A DNA stretch of 55,018 nt. Origin: an uncultured Alphaproteobacteria bacterium (GTDB lineage Bacteria; Pseudomonadota; Alphaproteobacteria; Methylaequorales; Methylaequoraceae). Position numbers and translations under genes: made by a program. This document shows, piece by piece, positions 7,685 through 16,865 of the stretch (the stretch's first letter is position 1; each line of letters begins with the position of its first letter). The notes under the pieces are model-generated. The model had not been told where the DNA came from, ran no database searches, and saw nothing but the letters and a program-made list of their open reading frames with translations. The DNA lies in NCBI GenBank assembly GCA_902547955.1, contig CACCPY010000010.1, positions 1 to 55,018 of the forward strand. Reading direction: 5' to 3'.

Positions 7685-9661
7685 TCAATATGACAATGCA
7701 ATTTTTTTACCAAAATTTGCCTCATAAAGTTCTAAATTATATTTTTTTTGATAAATTCGAAGATTAGCTAGTACTTTTTTTACATAATACCTAGTTTCAG
7801 AAATTGGTATTGACTCAATCCAATCAATATAGCTTATTTTATTTTTACGAGGATCACCGTATCTCTTTAACCAAATTTTCACTCTCCCAGGTCCTGCATT
7901 GTATGCGGCTAAAGCTAAAGGTAATGCATTATCGAATTTCAAAAGCATCTCATTAATATAAGTGGTACCTAATATTATATTGTACTTCGGATTGGTTGTT
8001 AGTGCTGATTTGTAATATTTAATTTTTAAATCTCTTGCGACTTTTTTTGCAGTAAATGGCATTAGTTGCATTAATCCTCGAGCTCCTGCAGAACTATATG
8101 CTTTGATTCTAAAGTTGCTTTCTTGATGAGATATTGCATGTATTAATGCAATGGTAGTTGACGAATTTTTATATTTTGCAGGTATGTAATTACTTATCAG
8201 AGGATAAGAATACTTAATTGATGGTTTTTTCAACTTTCTTGAAAGTGCTGTGACTATATATTTTTCTTCCAATAAACTTGCTTTTTCTAAAACAAAATAT
8301 TTATTCTCCAAATTTTTAGATAATTCAAATAACTTTTTAAAAAACACTATGGTTTTTTCGTTTTCACTAGAAGACTCCAAAATAATATCGATGGCGTTAA
8401 AAAGATCGTCATAACCAACTGGTTTAACACTTTTAATTTTTGGTTCTTCTATAACTTTAAATTTGTTAATTTTAATTGAAGCATTTTGACCATAGTATGA
8501 AAACTTATTTTCAGCCGATTTTTTTAGCCAACTTTTCTCTTTAACTTTATCATTTAAATTATTGTATCCTCTTGATAACCAGAATGCTGCTTTAGCCTTT
8601 ACATTTTCATCATCAGAATTGTTAAAGACTTTTTCAAAATGATAGAGACTTTGCTTTGCATTTTTTAGATGAAAAATTGATACCCAACCTGCTAACCATT
8701 CTGCCTCACGTCCTGATTGAGTGTTAATTGGTAAATTATGATTACTTAGTATTTGATAAGCTTTTTGATATTTTTTTTTATTTATTAATCTTCTCACAAC
8801 AATACGTGAATTTATCCACCAGTTTCTCACATTTTCTATATTTAAAGGAGGATTAATAAGTAAATCAGATGCAGTGTCCAATTTAGCTTTTCTTCTCCAT
8901 CTCATCCTTTCATAAATTAATCCAGGGTCGCTTTGATATTTCTGAGGAACTTTTTTTATTAGAGAAGATACGTTTGGGCTTCTTCGACTCAATGCAAGTC
9001 TTGCCTCTCCAAGCTTTCTTAGGTCACCTGAAATTCTATTTAAAGTTCTTCTGGCTGAGATATTTTTTCCCTCATAAATTAATCTGTTGAACCTTTTCCA
9101 ATTATCATCTTGATTCCAAAATCTGCTGTATTTTTTGGTAAAGTAAATTTGTTGTTTATAGGTTAAATTATGATTTATCCATATATTTTTAATCTTTGTT
9201 ATTTTGTTCTCTTGATTACCACTCTTTAGGTTAAATTCAAGATTATCTATTGCCCCTTTTGCTGTAACGGGTATATTTTTTTTAAACCAAGTTAGAACTC
9301 TTTGCGTGTTGGTATCTTTTGTAATTGAAGATTCAATTTTTTCTAACATTGTCTTTTTTTTTGGCCAGTGTTTATGTTTTGAGAAAAAGTTCACTAAGTA
9401 TTCAAAGTTATGATTGCTTCCTGGTCTAGTAATATCAAGCCACTTCACATATGATGAAAGCGATTCATTATTGTAATCGTTGGCGAGGGTAATTGCCATA
9501 ACCCAATTTTGTTTTTTTATTTGATCGAAAACATCTTGGTATTTTTGGATTTTTACTTCTGGACGAGCTAGAGCTTCTGGAGGGTTTAAAGCTGAAGCTT
9601 TTGAAAAGTTTAAAAGAACAATAAAAAAAAAAAACTTGATTATGGATAAATTTGTTATCAT
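7685..9661 (-). CDS. slt: Soluble lytic murein transglycosylase
   Basis: A 658-residue periplasmic enzyme that cleaves the glycan strands of peptidoglycan, forming 1,6-anhydromuramic ends. There is an N-terminal signal peptide (hydrophobic residues 8-18, ending SKASA). A long helical superhelix region follows (about residues 30-470), then the SLT catalytic domain. The catalytic glutamate is Glu514 in SHQESNFRI, followed by GARGLMQLMPFTA and AAYNAGPGRV, all diagnostic. Length is typical of Slt70-like proteins. It is transcribed divergently from dapA. Confidence 0.9.
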   Translation of the reverse strand: MITNLSIIKFFFFIVLLNFSKASALNPPEALARPEVKIQKYQDVFDQIKKQNWVMAITLANDYNNESLSSYVKWLDITRPGSNHNFEYLVNFFSKHKHWPKKKTMLEKIESSITKDTNTQRVLTWFKKNIPVTAKGAIDNLEFNLKSGNQENKITKIKNIWINHNLTYKQQIYFTKKYSRFWNQDDNWKRFNRLIYEGKNISARRTLNRISGDLRKLGEARLALSRRSPNVSSLIKKVPQKYQSDPGLIYERMRWRRKAKLDTASDLLINPPLNIENVRNWWINSRIVVRRLINKKKYQKAYQILSNHNLPINTQSGREAEWLAGWVSIFHLKNAKQSLYHFEKVFNNSDDENVKAKAAFWLSRGYNNLNDKVKEKSWLKKSAENKFSYYGQNASIKINKFKVIEEPKIKSVKPVGYDDLFNAIDIILESSSENEKTIVFFKKLFELSKNLENKYFVLEKASLLEEKYIVTALSRKLKKPSIKYSYPLISNYIPAKYKNSSTTIALIHAISHQESNFRIKAYSSAGARGLMQLMPFTAKKVARDLKIKYYKSALTTNPKYNIILGTTYINEMLLKFDNALPLALAAYNAGPGRVKIWLKRYGDPRKNKISYIDWIESIPISETRYYVKKVLANLRIYQKKYNLELYEANFGKKIALSY

Positions 9662-9737
9662 AAAACCATAATAATATTTCTAAATGTTCATAAGGCAACA
9701 ATATTATAAATAAGTAAGTAAAAATAGAGGTTTAATA

Positions 9738-10619
9738 GTGTTTGAGGGATCAATACCTGCAGTTATAACTCCTTTCGATAAGAACGAAGAAATCGATTTC
9801 GATAGTTTAGAGAGTCACATTGAATTTTTAATTTCTGAGGGATCACATGGCTTAGTTTCTTGTGGGACTACAGGTGAGTCACCAACTTTGGATCATGATG
9901 AGCATAAGATAGTTACTGAATTCATAATCAATAAAAGTAAAGGAAGAGTACCTGTGATGGCTGGTTGTGGTTCAAACTCAACAAAAGAATCGATTGACTT
10001 TGTTCATCATGCTTATAAGTCAGGAGCAAAAGCAACTTTATTGGTAACACCTTATTATAATAAACCAACACAAAAGGGTTTATATGAGCATTTTAGACTT
10101 ATTGCAAATTCATGCCCAAAAATTCCAAACTACTTATACAATATTCCTGGTAGATCTGTTGTCAGACTCGAGATAGATACTATGAAAAAATTATCTCAAA
10201 TAAGTAATATTGTGGGAGTAAAAGATGCAACAGCAGATTTGACAACTCCACTTGAGGTTCGAACAAATTGTAAAGAAAGTTTTCAACAATTATCAGGAGA
10301 AGACGCCACATTCTTATCCTTTTTGATTAGTGGTGGTGTTGGTTGTATCTCAGTTACAGCGAACGTAGTGCCAGGGTTGATTGCTAATATATATAATTTG
10401 TGGAAATCTAAAAAGATTAACGAAGCTATGTCTCTAAATTTTAAATTGTACCCACTGAACAATGTTTTATTTTCAGAGACAAGTCCTAGTCCTGTAAAAT
10501 ATGCTTTAAGTAGGATGGGAAAATGCCTTAACATTCTAAGGAAGCCAATGGTGTCCATTGAAAAAGAAACGGAAAAAAAAATTGATATTACATTAAAAGA
10601 TTTAAATCTTATAAAGTGA
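9738..10619 (+). CDS. dapA: 4-hydroxy-tetrahydrodipicolinate synthase
   Basis: A 293-residue enzyme of the lysine/diaminopimelate pathway that condenses pyruvate with aspartate semialdehyde. The Schiff-base lysine is Lys162 in GVKDATADL, the catalytic tyrosine is Tyr134 in YLYNIPGRS, and the substrate loop GTTGESPTL is at 43-51. The start is a GTG preceded by an AGAGG-like ribosome site. It heads a plus-strand series with smpB 4 bases downstream, the usual dapA-smpB neighbourhood of alphaproteobacteria; in many of these genomes the slt gene is next door as well, as here. Confidence 0.93.
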   Translation: MFEGSIPAVITPFDKNEEIDFDSLESHIEFLISEGSHGLVSCGTTGESPTLDHDEHKIVTEFIINKSKGRVPVMAGCGSNSTKESIDFVHHAYKSGAKATLLVTPYYNKPTQKGLYEHFRLIANSCPKIPNYLYNIPGRSVVRLEIDTMKKLSQISNIVGVKDATADLTTPLEVRTNCKESFQQLSGEDATFLSFLISGGVGCISVTANVVPGLIANIYNLWKSKKINEAMSLNFKLYPLNNVLFSETSPSPVKYALSRMGKCLNILRKPMVSIEKETEKKIDITLKDLNLIK

Positions 10620-10623
10620 GTTA

Positions 10624-11088
10624 GTGTCTAAGTTAAAACAAAATCAAAAAAAAATTTTAAATAGACGAGCCAGGTATGATTACGAAATTCATAGTCAAAT
10701 TGAAACTGGAGTTATATTAAAGGGTAATGAAGTTAAATCTATAAGGCTTGGAAAAGTTGTATTAGATAATGCATATGCAGTATTAAAAAAAGGTGAAATC
10801 TGGATGATGAATTTATATATAGACTTAAAAAACTATAACAAAAAATTCAGTAGTTTAGATAACCTAAGACCAAAAAAACTTCTTTTGTCAAAACAAGAAA
10901 TCTCCAAAATTTCTCAAAATTTAAAGACAAATAATTTTACTATGATTCCTTTAAATATGCATTTTAATAAAAAAGGGTTTGTAAAAATAGATCTTGGAAT
11001 ATCTAAAGGAAGAAAAAAAGTTGATAAAAGGGAGTATAAAAAAGACCAAGATTGGAAAAGACAAAAAGAAAGATTATTAAAAAAATGA
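10624..11088 (+). CDS. smpB: SsrA-binding protein SmpB
   Basis: A 154-residue RNA-binding protein that brings tmRNA to stalled ribosomes. The N-terminal motif NRRARYDYEI followed by ETGVILKGNEVKSIR is typical, and the basic C-terminal tail (KRQKERLLKK) is the part that folds in the decoding centre. The start codon is GTG. The stop overlaps the folK start (ATGA), so folK translation is coupled. Confidence 0.93.
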   Translation: MSKLKQNQKKILNRRARYDYEIHSQIETGVILKGNEVKSIRLGKVVLDNAYAVLKKGEIWMMNLYIDLKNYNKKFSSLDNLRPKKLLLSKQEISKISQNLKTNNFTMIPLNMHFNKKGFVKIDLGISKGRKKVDKREYKKDQDWKRQKERLLKK

Positions 11089-11570
11089 TTATTATAGCCG
11101 TTGGATCAAACTTACATTCAGATACTTATGGATCTCCTTTAAAAAATTGTTTGAAAAGTGTAATGCTTATAAAAAAATTCTTTTTTGTAAAAAAAGTTTC
11201 AAGATTTTATAAAACTGAACCAATCCCTAAATCTAATCAACCATGGTATGTAAACGGTGTTGTTGAAATCAAAACAAACTTGCATCCTTTCGATATTCTA
11301 AAAAAACTTTTCTCCATTGAAGATCATTTCAAACGAATAAGAAAAAAAAAAAATGAATCTCGTACAATTGACTTAGACTTAATCGCCTATAATAAATTAA
11401 TTTGTAAAAAGAAATCTTTAATTCTTCCTCATCCCAGAATGCATCAAAGAATGTTTGTTTTAAAACCATTGTGCGATATAAATCCAAAATGGGTACATCC
11501 AGTTTTTAAAGAAAAAGCATTAAACTTATTAAAAAAACTTGCAAACCAAAAAATTTTAAATATAAATTAG
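11085..11570 (+). CDS. folK: 2-amino-4-hydroxy-6-hydroxymethyldihydropteridine pyrophosphokinase
   Basis: A 161-residue HPPK, which transfers pyrophosphate from ATP to the pterin in folate synthesis. The start MIIIAVGSNL at 11085 is chosen over an in-frame ATG at 11052 because the family begins exactly there and the ATG overlaps the smpB stop. Key motifs are FYKTEPI, NGVVEIKT and the metal-binding SRTIDLDLIAYN, followed by LPHPRMHQR. Length is normal. Confidence 0.92.
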   Translation: MIIIAVGSNLHSDTYGSPLKNCLKSVMLIKKFFFVKKVSRFYKTEPIPKSNQPWYVNGVVEIKTNLHPFDILKKLFSIEDHFKRIRKKKNESRTIDLDLIAYNKLICKKKSLILPHPRMHQRMFVLKPLCDINPKWVHPVFKEKALNLLKKLANQKILNIN

Positions 11571-11579
11571 TTACTAATT

Positions 11580-12080
11580 ATGGCTAGAGTTACAACAGAA
11601 GATTGCGTAATATCAATTCCTAATAGGTTTCAATTAGTAATTTATGCTTGCAGAAGAGCAAGAGACCTTTCATCTGGAAATGAAGCTAATGTCACTAAAG
11701 ACAATGATAAAAACACAGTCATAGCACTCAGAGAAATTGCTGAAAAGAAGTTAGACTTAATGAAAATTTGGGATGGAGTTGTTACAACATCTCAAAAGTA
11801 CCAATCCGTTGAAGAAACAGATATTAACGATGATCAAGCGGTACCGTTAAATCAAGATGCATCAAACCTTTCTTTTGATAATTTTGAAAAAGAAAATGCT
11901 GCTGAAAAGAAAAGAAAAAAAATATACTTAACGCAAAATGAAATCCAAAAATTAATTGATAAAAAAAAAGACGGTGTGAACATTGAGTCTGATATTGAAG
12001 AAAACATAGATGAACTTATTAAAGACGAGACTCAAGAAAATTTAGAAGATGCGGATCAAGCTGATTCAAAAACTGCTTAA
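11580..12080 (+). CDS. rpoZ: RNA polymerase omega subunit with long acidic tail
   Basis: A 166-residue omega subunit. The N-terminal about 70 residues are canonical: MARVTTEDC, then [16 protein letters not shown] and the [14 protein letters not shown] segment that contacts the beta-prime subunit. The remaining about 95 residues form a charged, low-complexity tail with a KKKD-rich middle and a very acidic end. Alphaproteobacterial omegas often have an extension, but this one is on the long side. It sits just upstream of the (p)ppGpp synthetase/hydrolase gene, the familiar rpoZ-spoT order. Confidence 0.9.
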   Translation: MARVTTEDCVISIPNRFQLVIYACRRARDLSSGNEANVTKDNDKNTVIALREIAEKKLDLMKIWDGVVTTSQKYQSVEETDINDDQAVPLNQDASNLSFDNFEKENAAEKKRKKIYLTQNEIQKLIDKKKDGVNIESDIEENIDELIKDETQENLEDADQADSKTA

Positions 12081-12124
12081 AAAAAAAAACTTCAAAAAAT
12101 ATTTTCTTTGTCATAATATTAACT

Positions 12125-14260
12125 GTGCTTAGACAAGTTGAATTAGTTGAAAAGGTTAAGTCATACGACCCATATGTAGAAGAAGAATTGTTAAATAAAG
12201 CATATGTATATTCGATGAAAGCTCATGGATCTCAAAAAAGAGCTTCAGGTGCACCTTATTTTTCGCATCCACTTGAGGTTGCTGGTATTTTAGCAGATTA
12301 TAAATTTGACTCAAAAACGATCATAACTGCCTTACTTCACGATGTAGTAGAAGATACGAATACAGATCTTAAAGATATAAAAGTAAATTTTGGAAACGAA
12401 ATTTCTCATCTAGTGGATGGCGTTACGAAACTTTCTAAATTTGAAGATAGATCAGCAAAATTTAATCAGGCAGAGAATTTTAGAAAACTATTGTTAGCAA
12501 CTTCTAAAGATATAAGAGTCCTTTTGGTAAAACTTGCTGATAGATTGCACAATATGAGAACAATCTCACACATAAAAAACATAGAAAAAAGAAAAAAAAT
12601 TTCATATGAGACATTAGAAATTTATGCACCACTTGCAGAAAGACTTGGAATGCAGGAGGTTAGAAGTGAGCTGGATGATCTAAGTTTTGCTGTAATAGAA
12701 CCAGAGATAAGAGACTCTATTTTGCAAAGATTACAGCTTTTAAGACAGCAGGATGAAAATGTACTTCAACAAACTATAAAAAAGATTGAAGAATTATTAG
12801 ATAAAAAAAAAATTGATGCTAAAATTTTTGGACGTGAAAAAAAGCCCTATTCTATTTGGAAGAAAATGAAAGTTAAATCTGTAAACTTCTCTCAGTTGTC
12901 CGATATCATGGGTTTTACAATTTTATTGGAGAACATTGATGATTGTTACAATGTTTTAGGCCTTTTGCATCAAAAGTATTCCTATGTACCAGGTAGATTT
13001 AAAGATTACATATCAACTCCTAAACCAAACGGATATCAATCACTCCATACAACTTTAATTGGGCCAATCAATAGAAGAATTGAAATACAAGTAAGAACTT
13101 TCAAAATGAACGATCAAGCCGATCTTGGCGTTGCTGCACATTGGATATACAAGGAAAAAATTGATAAAAATGAAGGTAAACAATACAAAGGTATAAGACA
13201 AATTTTAGATATACTTGATCAATCAAAGGAGCCAGAGGAGTTTTTAGAACACACAAAATTACAAATGTATGCTCATCAGGTTTTCGTTTTTACACCAAGT
13301 GGAGATTTAATTTCTCTTCCCAAAGGTGCAATGCCTCTTGATTTTGCATTTTTAGTGCACACGGATATTGGTTCAAACTGTATTGGAGTCAAAGTAAACA
13401 ATTCTATTAAGCCACTATACACAAAATTAAAAAATGGAGATCAAGTGGAAATTTTGACAGGAAAAGAGAATGTGATTAGTCCAAAATGGCTAGAATTATC
13501 AATTACTGGAAAGGCTAGAGCATGTATTAAAAGGTATCTTCACATCAAAGAAGATGACGAATTTAAAAAGCTTGGAAAGGAGATTATATTAAATCAGTTT
13601 AAAATTCAAAAAATAAGATTTTCCGAAGAGAGCGTTAAAACAGTTTTAGGAAATTTTAAATTGAAGAATAGTGATGAACTTTTTTTGAAAATTGGTAAAG
13701 GAGAATTAATTCCTTCAAAAATTATTTTTTCTTTATTTCCTGAAAAAAGTTTAATTGAATCTAACGACAAAATAATTTTGCTCAATGAAGTAAAACAAAA
13801 AAGACAAGAAAATAAGTCTATTTTATTAGAGGGATTAACTCCTGGTATGAGTGTTCATTATGCGAGTTGTTGTAACCCTATACCAGGCGACTCTGTTATG
13901 GCTTATATCTCAGAAGGAAAAGGTTTAGTGATTCATGTTGATACTTGTGAGGAAATAAAAAAGCTTAAAATTAGTAATTCAAAAATAATTAACGTTAGAT
14001 GGGAAAATTTTAAACATAAGAAAAAAAACTTTGTTGCTAAAATTAATGTAATAATAAAAAATAAAATCGGATCGTTGGGATCTTTATCTTCAATTATTGG
14101 AAGATCTATGAGTAATATCAGAAACTTAAAAATTACTGATAGAAACAAAGATTTTTTTAAAATAGATGTAGAAATTGATGTTAAAGACCTAGATCACTTT
14201 AATAAAGTTTTAGTTTCTTTAAGAACCTCAGAATTTGTCGAAAATGTATCAAGACTTTAA
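12125..14260 (+). CDS. spoT: Bifunctional (p)ppGpp synthetase/hydrolase (Rel/SpoT)
   Basis: A 711-residue stringent-response enzyme. The hydrolase HD domain occupies about residues 25-180, with His48 and His72-Asp73 in LLHDVVEDT intact. The synthetase domain follows (about 235-345), containing GRFKDYISTPKPNGYQSLHTT; the RFKD form is typical of bifunctional Rel proteins. A TGS domain (about 385-450), a Cys-containing segment with YASCCNPIPGD and a C-terminal ACT domain complete the standard architecture. Both activities should be present. The start codon is GTG. Confidence 0.92.
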   Translation: MLRQVELVEKVKSYDPYVEEELLNKAYVYSMKAHGSQKRASGAPYFSHPLEVAGILADYKFDSKTIITALLHDVVEDTNTDLKDIKVNFGNEISHLVDGVTKLSKFEDRSAKFNQAENFRKLLLATSKDIRVLLVKLADRLHNMRTISHIKNIEKRKKISYETLEIYAPLAERLGMQEVRSELDDLSFAVIEPEIRDSILQRLQLLRQQDENVLQQTIKKIEELLDKKKIDAKIFGREKKPYSIWKKMKVKSVNFSQLSDIMGFTILLENIDDCYNVLGLLHQKYSYVPGRFKDYISTPKPNGYQSLHTTLIGPINRRIEIQVRTFKMNDQADLGVAAHWIYKEKIDKNEGKQYKGIRQILDILDQSKEPEEFLEHTKLQMYAHQVFVFTPSGDLISLPKGAMPLDFAFLVHTDIGSNCIGVKVNNSIKPLYTKLKNGDQVEILTGKENVISPKWLELSITGKARACIKRYLHIKEDDEFKKLGKEIILNQFKIQKIRFSEESVKTVLGNFKLKNSDELFLKIGKGELIPSKIIFSLFPEKSLIESNDKIILLNEVKQKRQENKSILLEGLTPGMSVHYASCCNPIPGDSVMAYISEGKGLVIHVDTCEEIKKLKISNSKIINVRWENFKHKKKNFVAKINVIIKNKIGSLGSLSSIIGRSMSNIRNLKITDRNKDFFKIDVEIDVKDLDHFNKVLVSLRTSEFVENVSRL

Positions 14261-14269
14261 AATAACTTT

Positions 14270-14710
14270 ATGAAGAAGTTTTTTAGATTTTTTAAACTTC
14301 AAACCTATAAAGTGATAAGAATTAAAGACTTTCCTGAATCTGTAGCAATTGGTTTAGCGTGGGGTGCTGCAGTTTCTGTAACGCCTTTATTAGGATTACA
14401 TTTAATCATTTGTTATACAGGAACGTGGATAATGAGGGGAAATCTCATAGCAGCTACAGTTGGAACAATTTTTGGAAACCCTTGGACATTTCCTATTTTT
14501 TTTTATTTAGATTATAAGATTGGAGTTTTATTCTATTTTGAAAAAATGAAGGAATATGAGTTCAAACTAAACTTTCTTGTAAAAAATTTCGAAGAACTTT
14601 TTTTCCCAACCTTCTTTGGAAGTATTCCTGTTGCAATATTAGTTTGGTTAATTACCTATAATTTAACAAAAAAAATTTTAGAAAAAAGGTTAGATGCAAA
14701 AAAAAACTAA
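14270..14710 (+). CDS. DUF2062 membrane protein
   Basis: A 146-residue protein with three hydrophobic segments and the DUF2062 pattern: PESVAIGLAWGAAVSVTPLLG near the N-terminus and GTIFGNPWTFP in the middle. The function of this family is unknown. In alphaproteobacteria it is commonly encoded between the rel/spoT gene and pdxJ, exactly the position here. It overlaps pdxJ by 17 bases. Confidence 0.85.
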   Translation: MKKFFRFFKLQTYKVIRIKDFPESVAIGLAWGAAVSVTPLLGLHLIICYTGTWIMRGNLIAATVGTIFGNPWTFPIFFYLDYKIGVLFYFEKMKEYEFKLNFLVKNFEELFFPTFFGSIPVAILVWLITYNLTKKILEKRLDAKKN

Positions 14711-15434
14711 ATTAGGAGTTAATATTGATCATATTGCAACACTTAGAAACGCAAGAAATGAAAATTTTCCAGACATAACAGCAGTAGCAAAAATTTTACA
14801 TAAAGTTAAAGTTGATAGCATTACAGTACATCTCAGGGAGGATAGAAGACATATAAGAGATAATGACGTTGAAACTCTGAAAAACTTAAATTTACTCCCG
14901 CTTAACCTTGAAATGGCAGCAACGCCTGAAATGAAAGAAATTTGTCTCAAAACAATGCCTAATGCTTGTTGTATAGTTCCAGAAAGAAGAGAGGAACTGA
15001 CAACAGAGGGAGGCTTAGATGTTAAAAATCAAATGATTTATCTGAGTGATTACCTTCCTAGATTAATCGATTCTGGTATAAAGGTTTCTCTATTTGTAGA
15101 TCCTGATCCCAGTCAAATTCAAGCTGCAAAAGATTTAGGAGTTTATGCAGTTGAGCTGCATACTGGAAAATACGCCAACTTATTCGATCATAATGAATTT
15201 AATGCTGAATTGAATAAAATAAAAGAGTCTGCAATATTTTGTTCAGAATTGGGAATTAAATGTCACGCTGGTCATGGCTTAAATTATGAAAATGTAAAAA
15301 ATATATGTAAAATTGAGCAAATTGTTGAATTGAATGTTGGTCACTTTATAATTAGTAACTCTATTTACATTGGTTTGGAGGAAACCGTAAAAAAGTTTAT
15401 GAAAATTATAAATCACTCTAGCAAACATATTTAA
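14694..15434 (+). CDS. pdxJ: Pyridoxine 5'-phosphate synthase
   Basis: A 246-residue enzyme that makes pyridoxine 5'-phosphate from deoxyxylulose 5-phosphate and 1-amino-acetone-3-phosphate. The start KLGVNIDHIATLRNAR is diagnostic, followed by HLREDRRHI, NLEMAATPEM, VPERREELTTEGGLD and CHAGHGLNYEN. Length is normal. It is followed after 23 bases by lepB; the acpS gene usually found between them in related bacteria is not present. Confidence 0.93.
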   Translation: MQKKTKLGVNIDHIATLRNARNENFPDITAVAKILHKVKVDSITVHLREDRRHIRDNDVETLKNLNLLPLNLEMAATPEMKEICLKTMPNACCIVPERREELTTEGGLDVKNQMIYLSDYLPRLIDSGIKVSLFVDPDPSQIQAAKDLGVYAVELHTGKYANLFDHNEFNAELNKIKESAIFCSELGIKCHAGHGLNYENVKNICKIEQIVELNVGHFIISNSIYIGLEETVKKFMKIINHSSKHI

Positions 15435-15457
15435 ATAATCGACTAAAACGCATAAAA

Positions 15458-16186
15458 ATGAAAGAAAAGCTTAAAAAAAATTTAATTCAAATTACTTATG
15501 CAGTTTTAGCTGCTTTAGCAATTAGAAGTTTTATGTTTGAACCTTTTAGTATTCCATCTGGATCGATGTACCCCAATTTAAAAGTGGGTGATTACCTTTT
15601 TGTTTCGAAGTATTCATATGGATTTTCTAGACACTCCCTTCCACTAAGTCTTCCATTTATTCCGGGTAGGATTTTATATGAAGAGCCAAAAAGGGGTGAT
15701 ATTGTTGTTTTTAAGACACCAGAAGATAATAGAACAGACTATATAAAAAGACTAATAGGATTACCAGGTGATAAAATAAAAATGATGTCTAATGAAATAT
15801 TTGTAAACGACGAAATAATCTCCACTAAATTTGTTGATAACGAAAAATATAAATTTATTGATGTACAAAAAATTGAAGAAAAGCTTCCAAATAACAGAAC
15901 ATACAATATCTATGAATTTGTTAAACCGTTTATGGACTTAGATACAAATAATTTCTCTGAAGTTACAGTTCCAGAAGATCACTTTTTTGTCTTAGGTGAT
16001 AATAGGGACAATTCTCAGGATAGTCGATACATTGGTTTCATTCCAAAAAAAAATCTTGTAGGTAGAGCCGAGATAGTATTTCTCTCATTTGATACTGAAA
16101 TTGGAAGTTTTTTAAAATTCTGGACATGGTACCCTGCATTAAGAAAAGACAGATTTTTTGTAAGTCTCTTACCAAAAGAAAATTAA
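15458..16186 (+). CDS. lepB: Signal peptidase I
   Basis: A 242-residue membrane-bound protease that removes signal peptides from exported proteins. One N-terminal membrane segment (about residues 9-26) is followed by the catalytic dyad: Ser36 in IPSGSMYPN and Lys97 in TDYIKRLIGLPGD. The C-terminal box GDNRDNSQDSR and the end of the fold are present. It opens the lepB-rnc-era-recO series, with rnc starting 4 bases after its stop. Confidence 0.93.
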   Translation: MKEKLKKNLIQITYAVLAALAIRSFMFEPFSIPSGSMYPNLKVGDYLFVSKYSYGFSRHSLPLSLPFIPGRILYEEPKRGDIVVFKTPEDNRTDYIKRLIGLPGDKIKMMSNEIFVNDEIISTKFVDNEKYKFIDVQKIEEKLPNNRTYNIYEFVKPFMDLDTNNFSEVTVPEDHFFVLGDNRDNSQDSRYIGFIPKKNLVGRAEIVFLSFDTEIGSFLKFWTWYPALRKDRFFVSLLPKEN

Positions 16187-16190
16187 ACCA

Positions 16191-16865
16191 ATGAATAATA
16201 TTGATACATTAATGAAAAATATTAATTATAAATTTAAAGATATTTCTAATCTTGATGAAGCACTTACCCACTCCAGTTTCAATGGTAGCGCAAAGGTTCA
16301 TAATTATGAAAGGTTAGAATTCCTAGGTGACAGAGTTCTTGGTCTAATTATTGCGTCCAAGCTATACTTTCAAAATATACAATCAAGCGAAGGTGATTTA
16401 GCAAAAAAGCTTTCATTCTTGGTATGCAAGTCAACATTAAAAAAAATTGCCAATGAAATTGAACTTGAAAAATATGTTAAACATTCAAAAAAAGTTGATT
16501 CTCTTGAAAGTATTAAAGCAAACGCCCTAGAGGCACTAATAGGAGCTATATATTTAGATTCAAATTTAGAAAAGACAACCACCGTAATTCTCAGTCTATG
16601 GAAAAATTATTTTGATAATATTAACCTGTCATCATTTGATCCAAAATCAAGTTTACAAGAGTGGTGTTTAAAATATAAAAAAAAACTACCGGAATATAAA
16701 CTTATTGAGAAAATTGGTCCTGACCATCAACCAACATTCAAAATAAAAGTTTTTATTGATAATCACACTTATTCTTCAGCTAATGGTAATAGTAAACAAG
16801 ATGCAGAGATAAATGCAGCAGAAAAACTTTTAAAAAAAATAAGTGAAGAAAAAGAAATCGAGTAA
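16191..16865 (+). CDS. rnc: Ribonuclease III
   Basis: A 224-residue double-stranded-RNA endonuclease that matures rRNA and other transcripts. The signature NYERLEFLGDRVLGL (about residues 39-53) carries the metal-binding acidic residues, and the second acidic site is in ALEALIGAIYLD. A dsRNA-binding domain follows (about residues 150-220). Its last 23 bases overlap the start of era, so the two genes are tightly coupled. Confidence 0.93.
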   Translation: MNNIDTLMKNINYKFKDISNLDEALTHSSFNGSAKVHNYERLEFLGDRVLGLIIASKLYFQNIQSSEGDLAKKLSFLVCKSTLKKIANEIELEKYVKHSKKVDSLESIKANALEALIGAIYLDSNLEKTTTVILSLWKNYFDNINLSSFDPKSSLQEWCLKYKKKLPEYKLIEKIGPDHQPTFKIKVFIDNHTYSSANGNSKQDAEINAAEKLLKKISEEKEIE

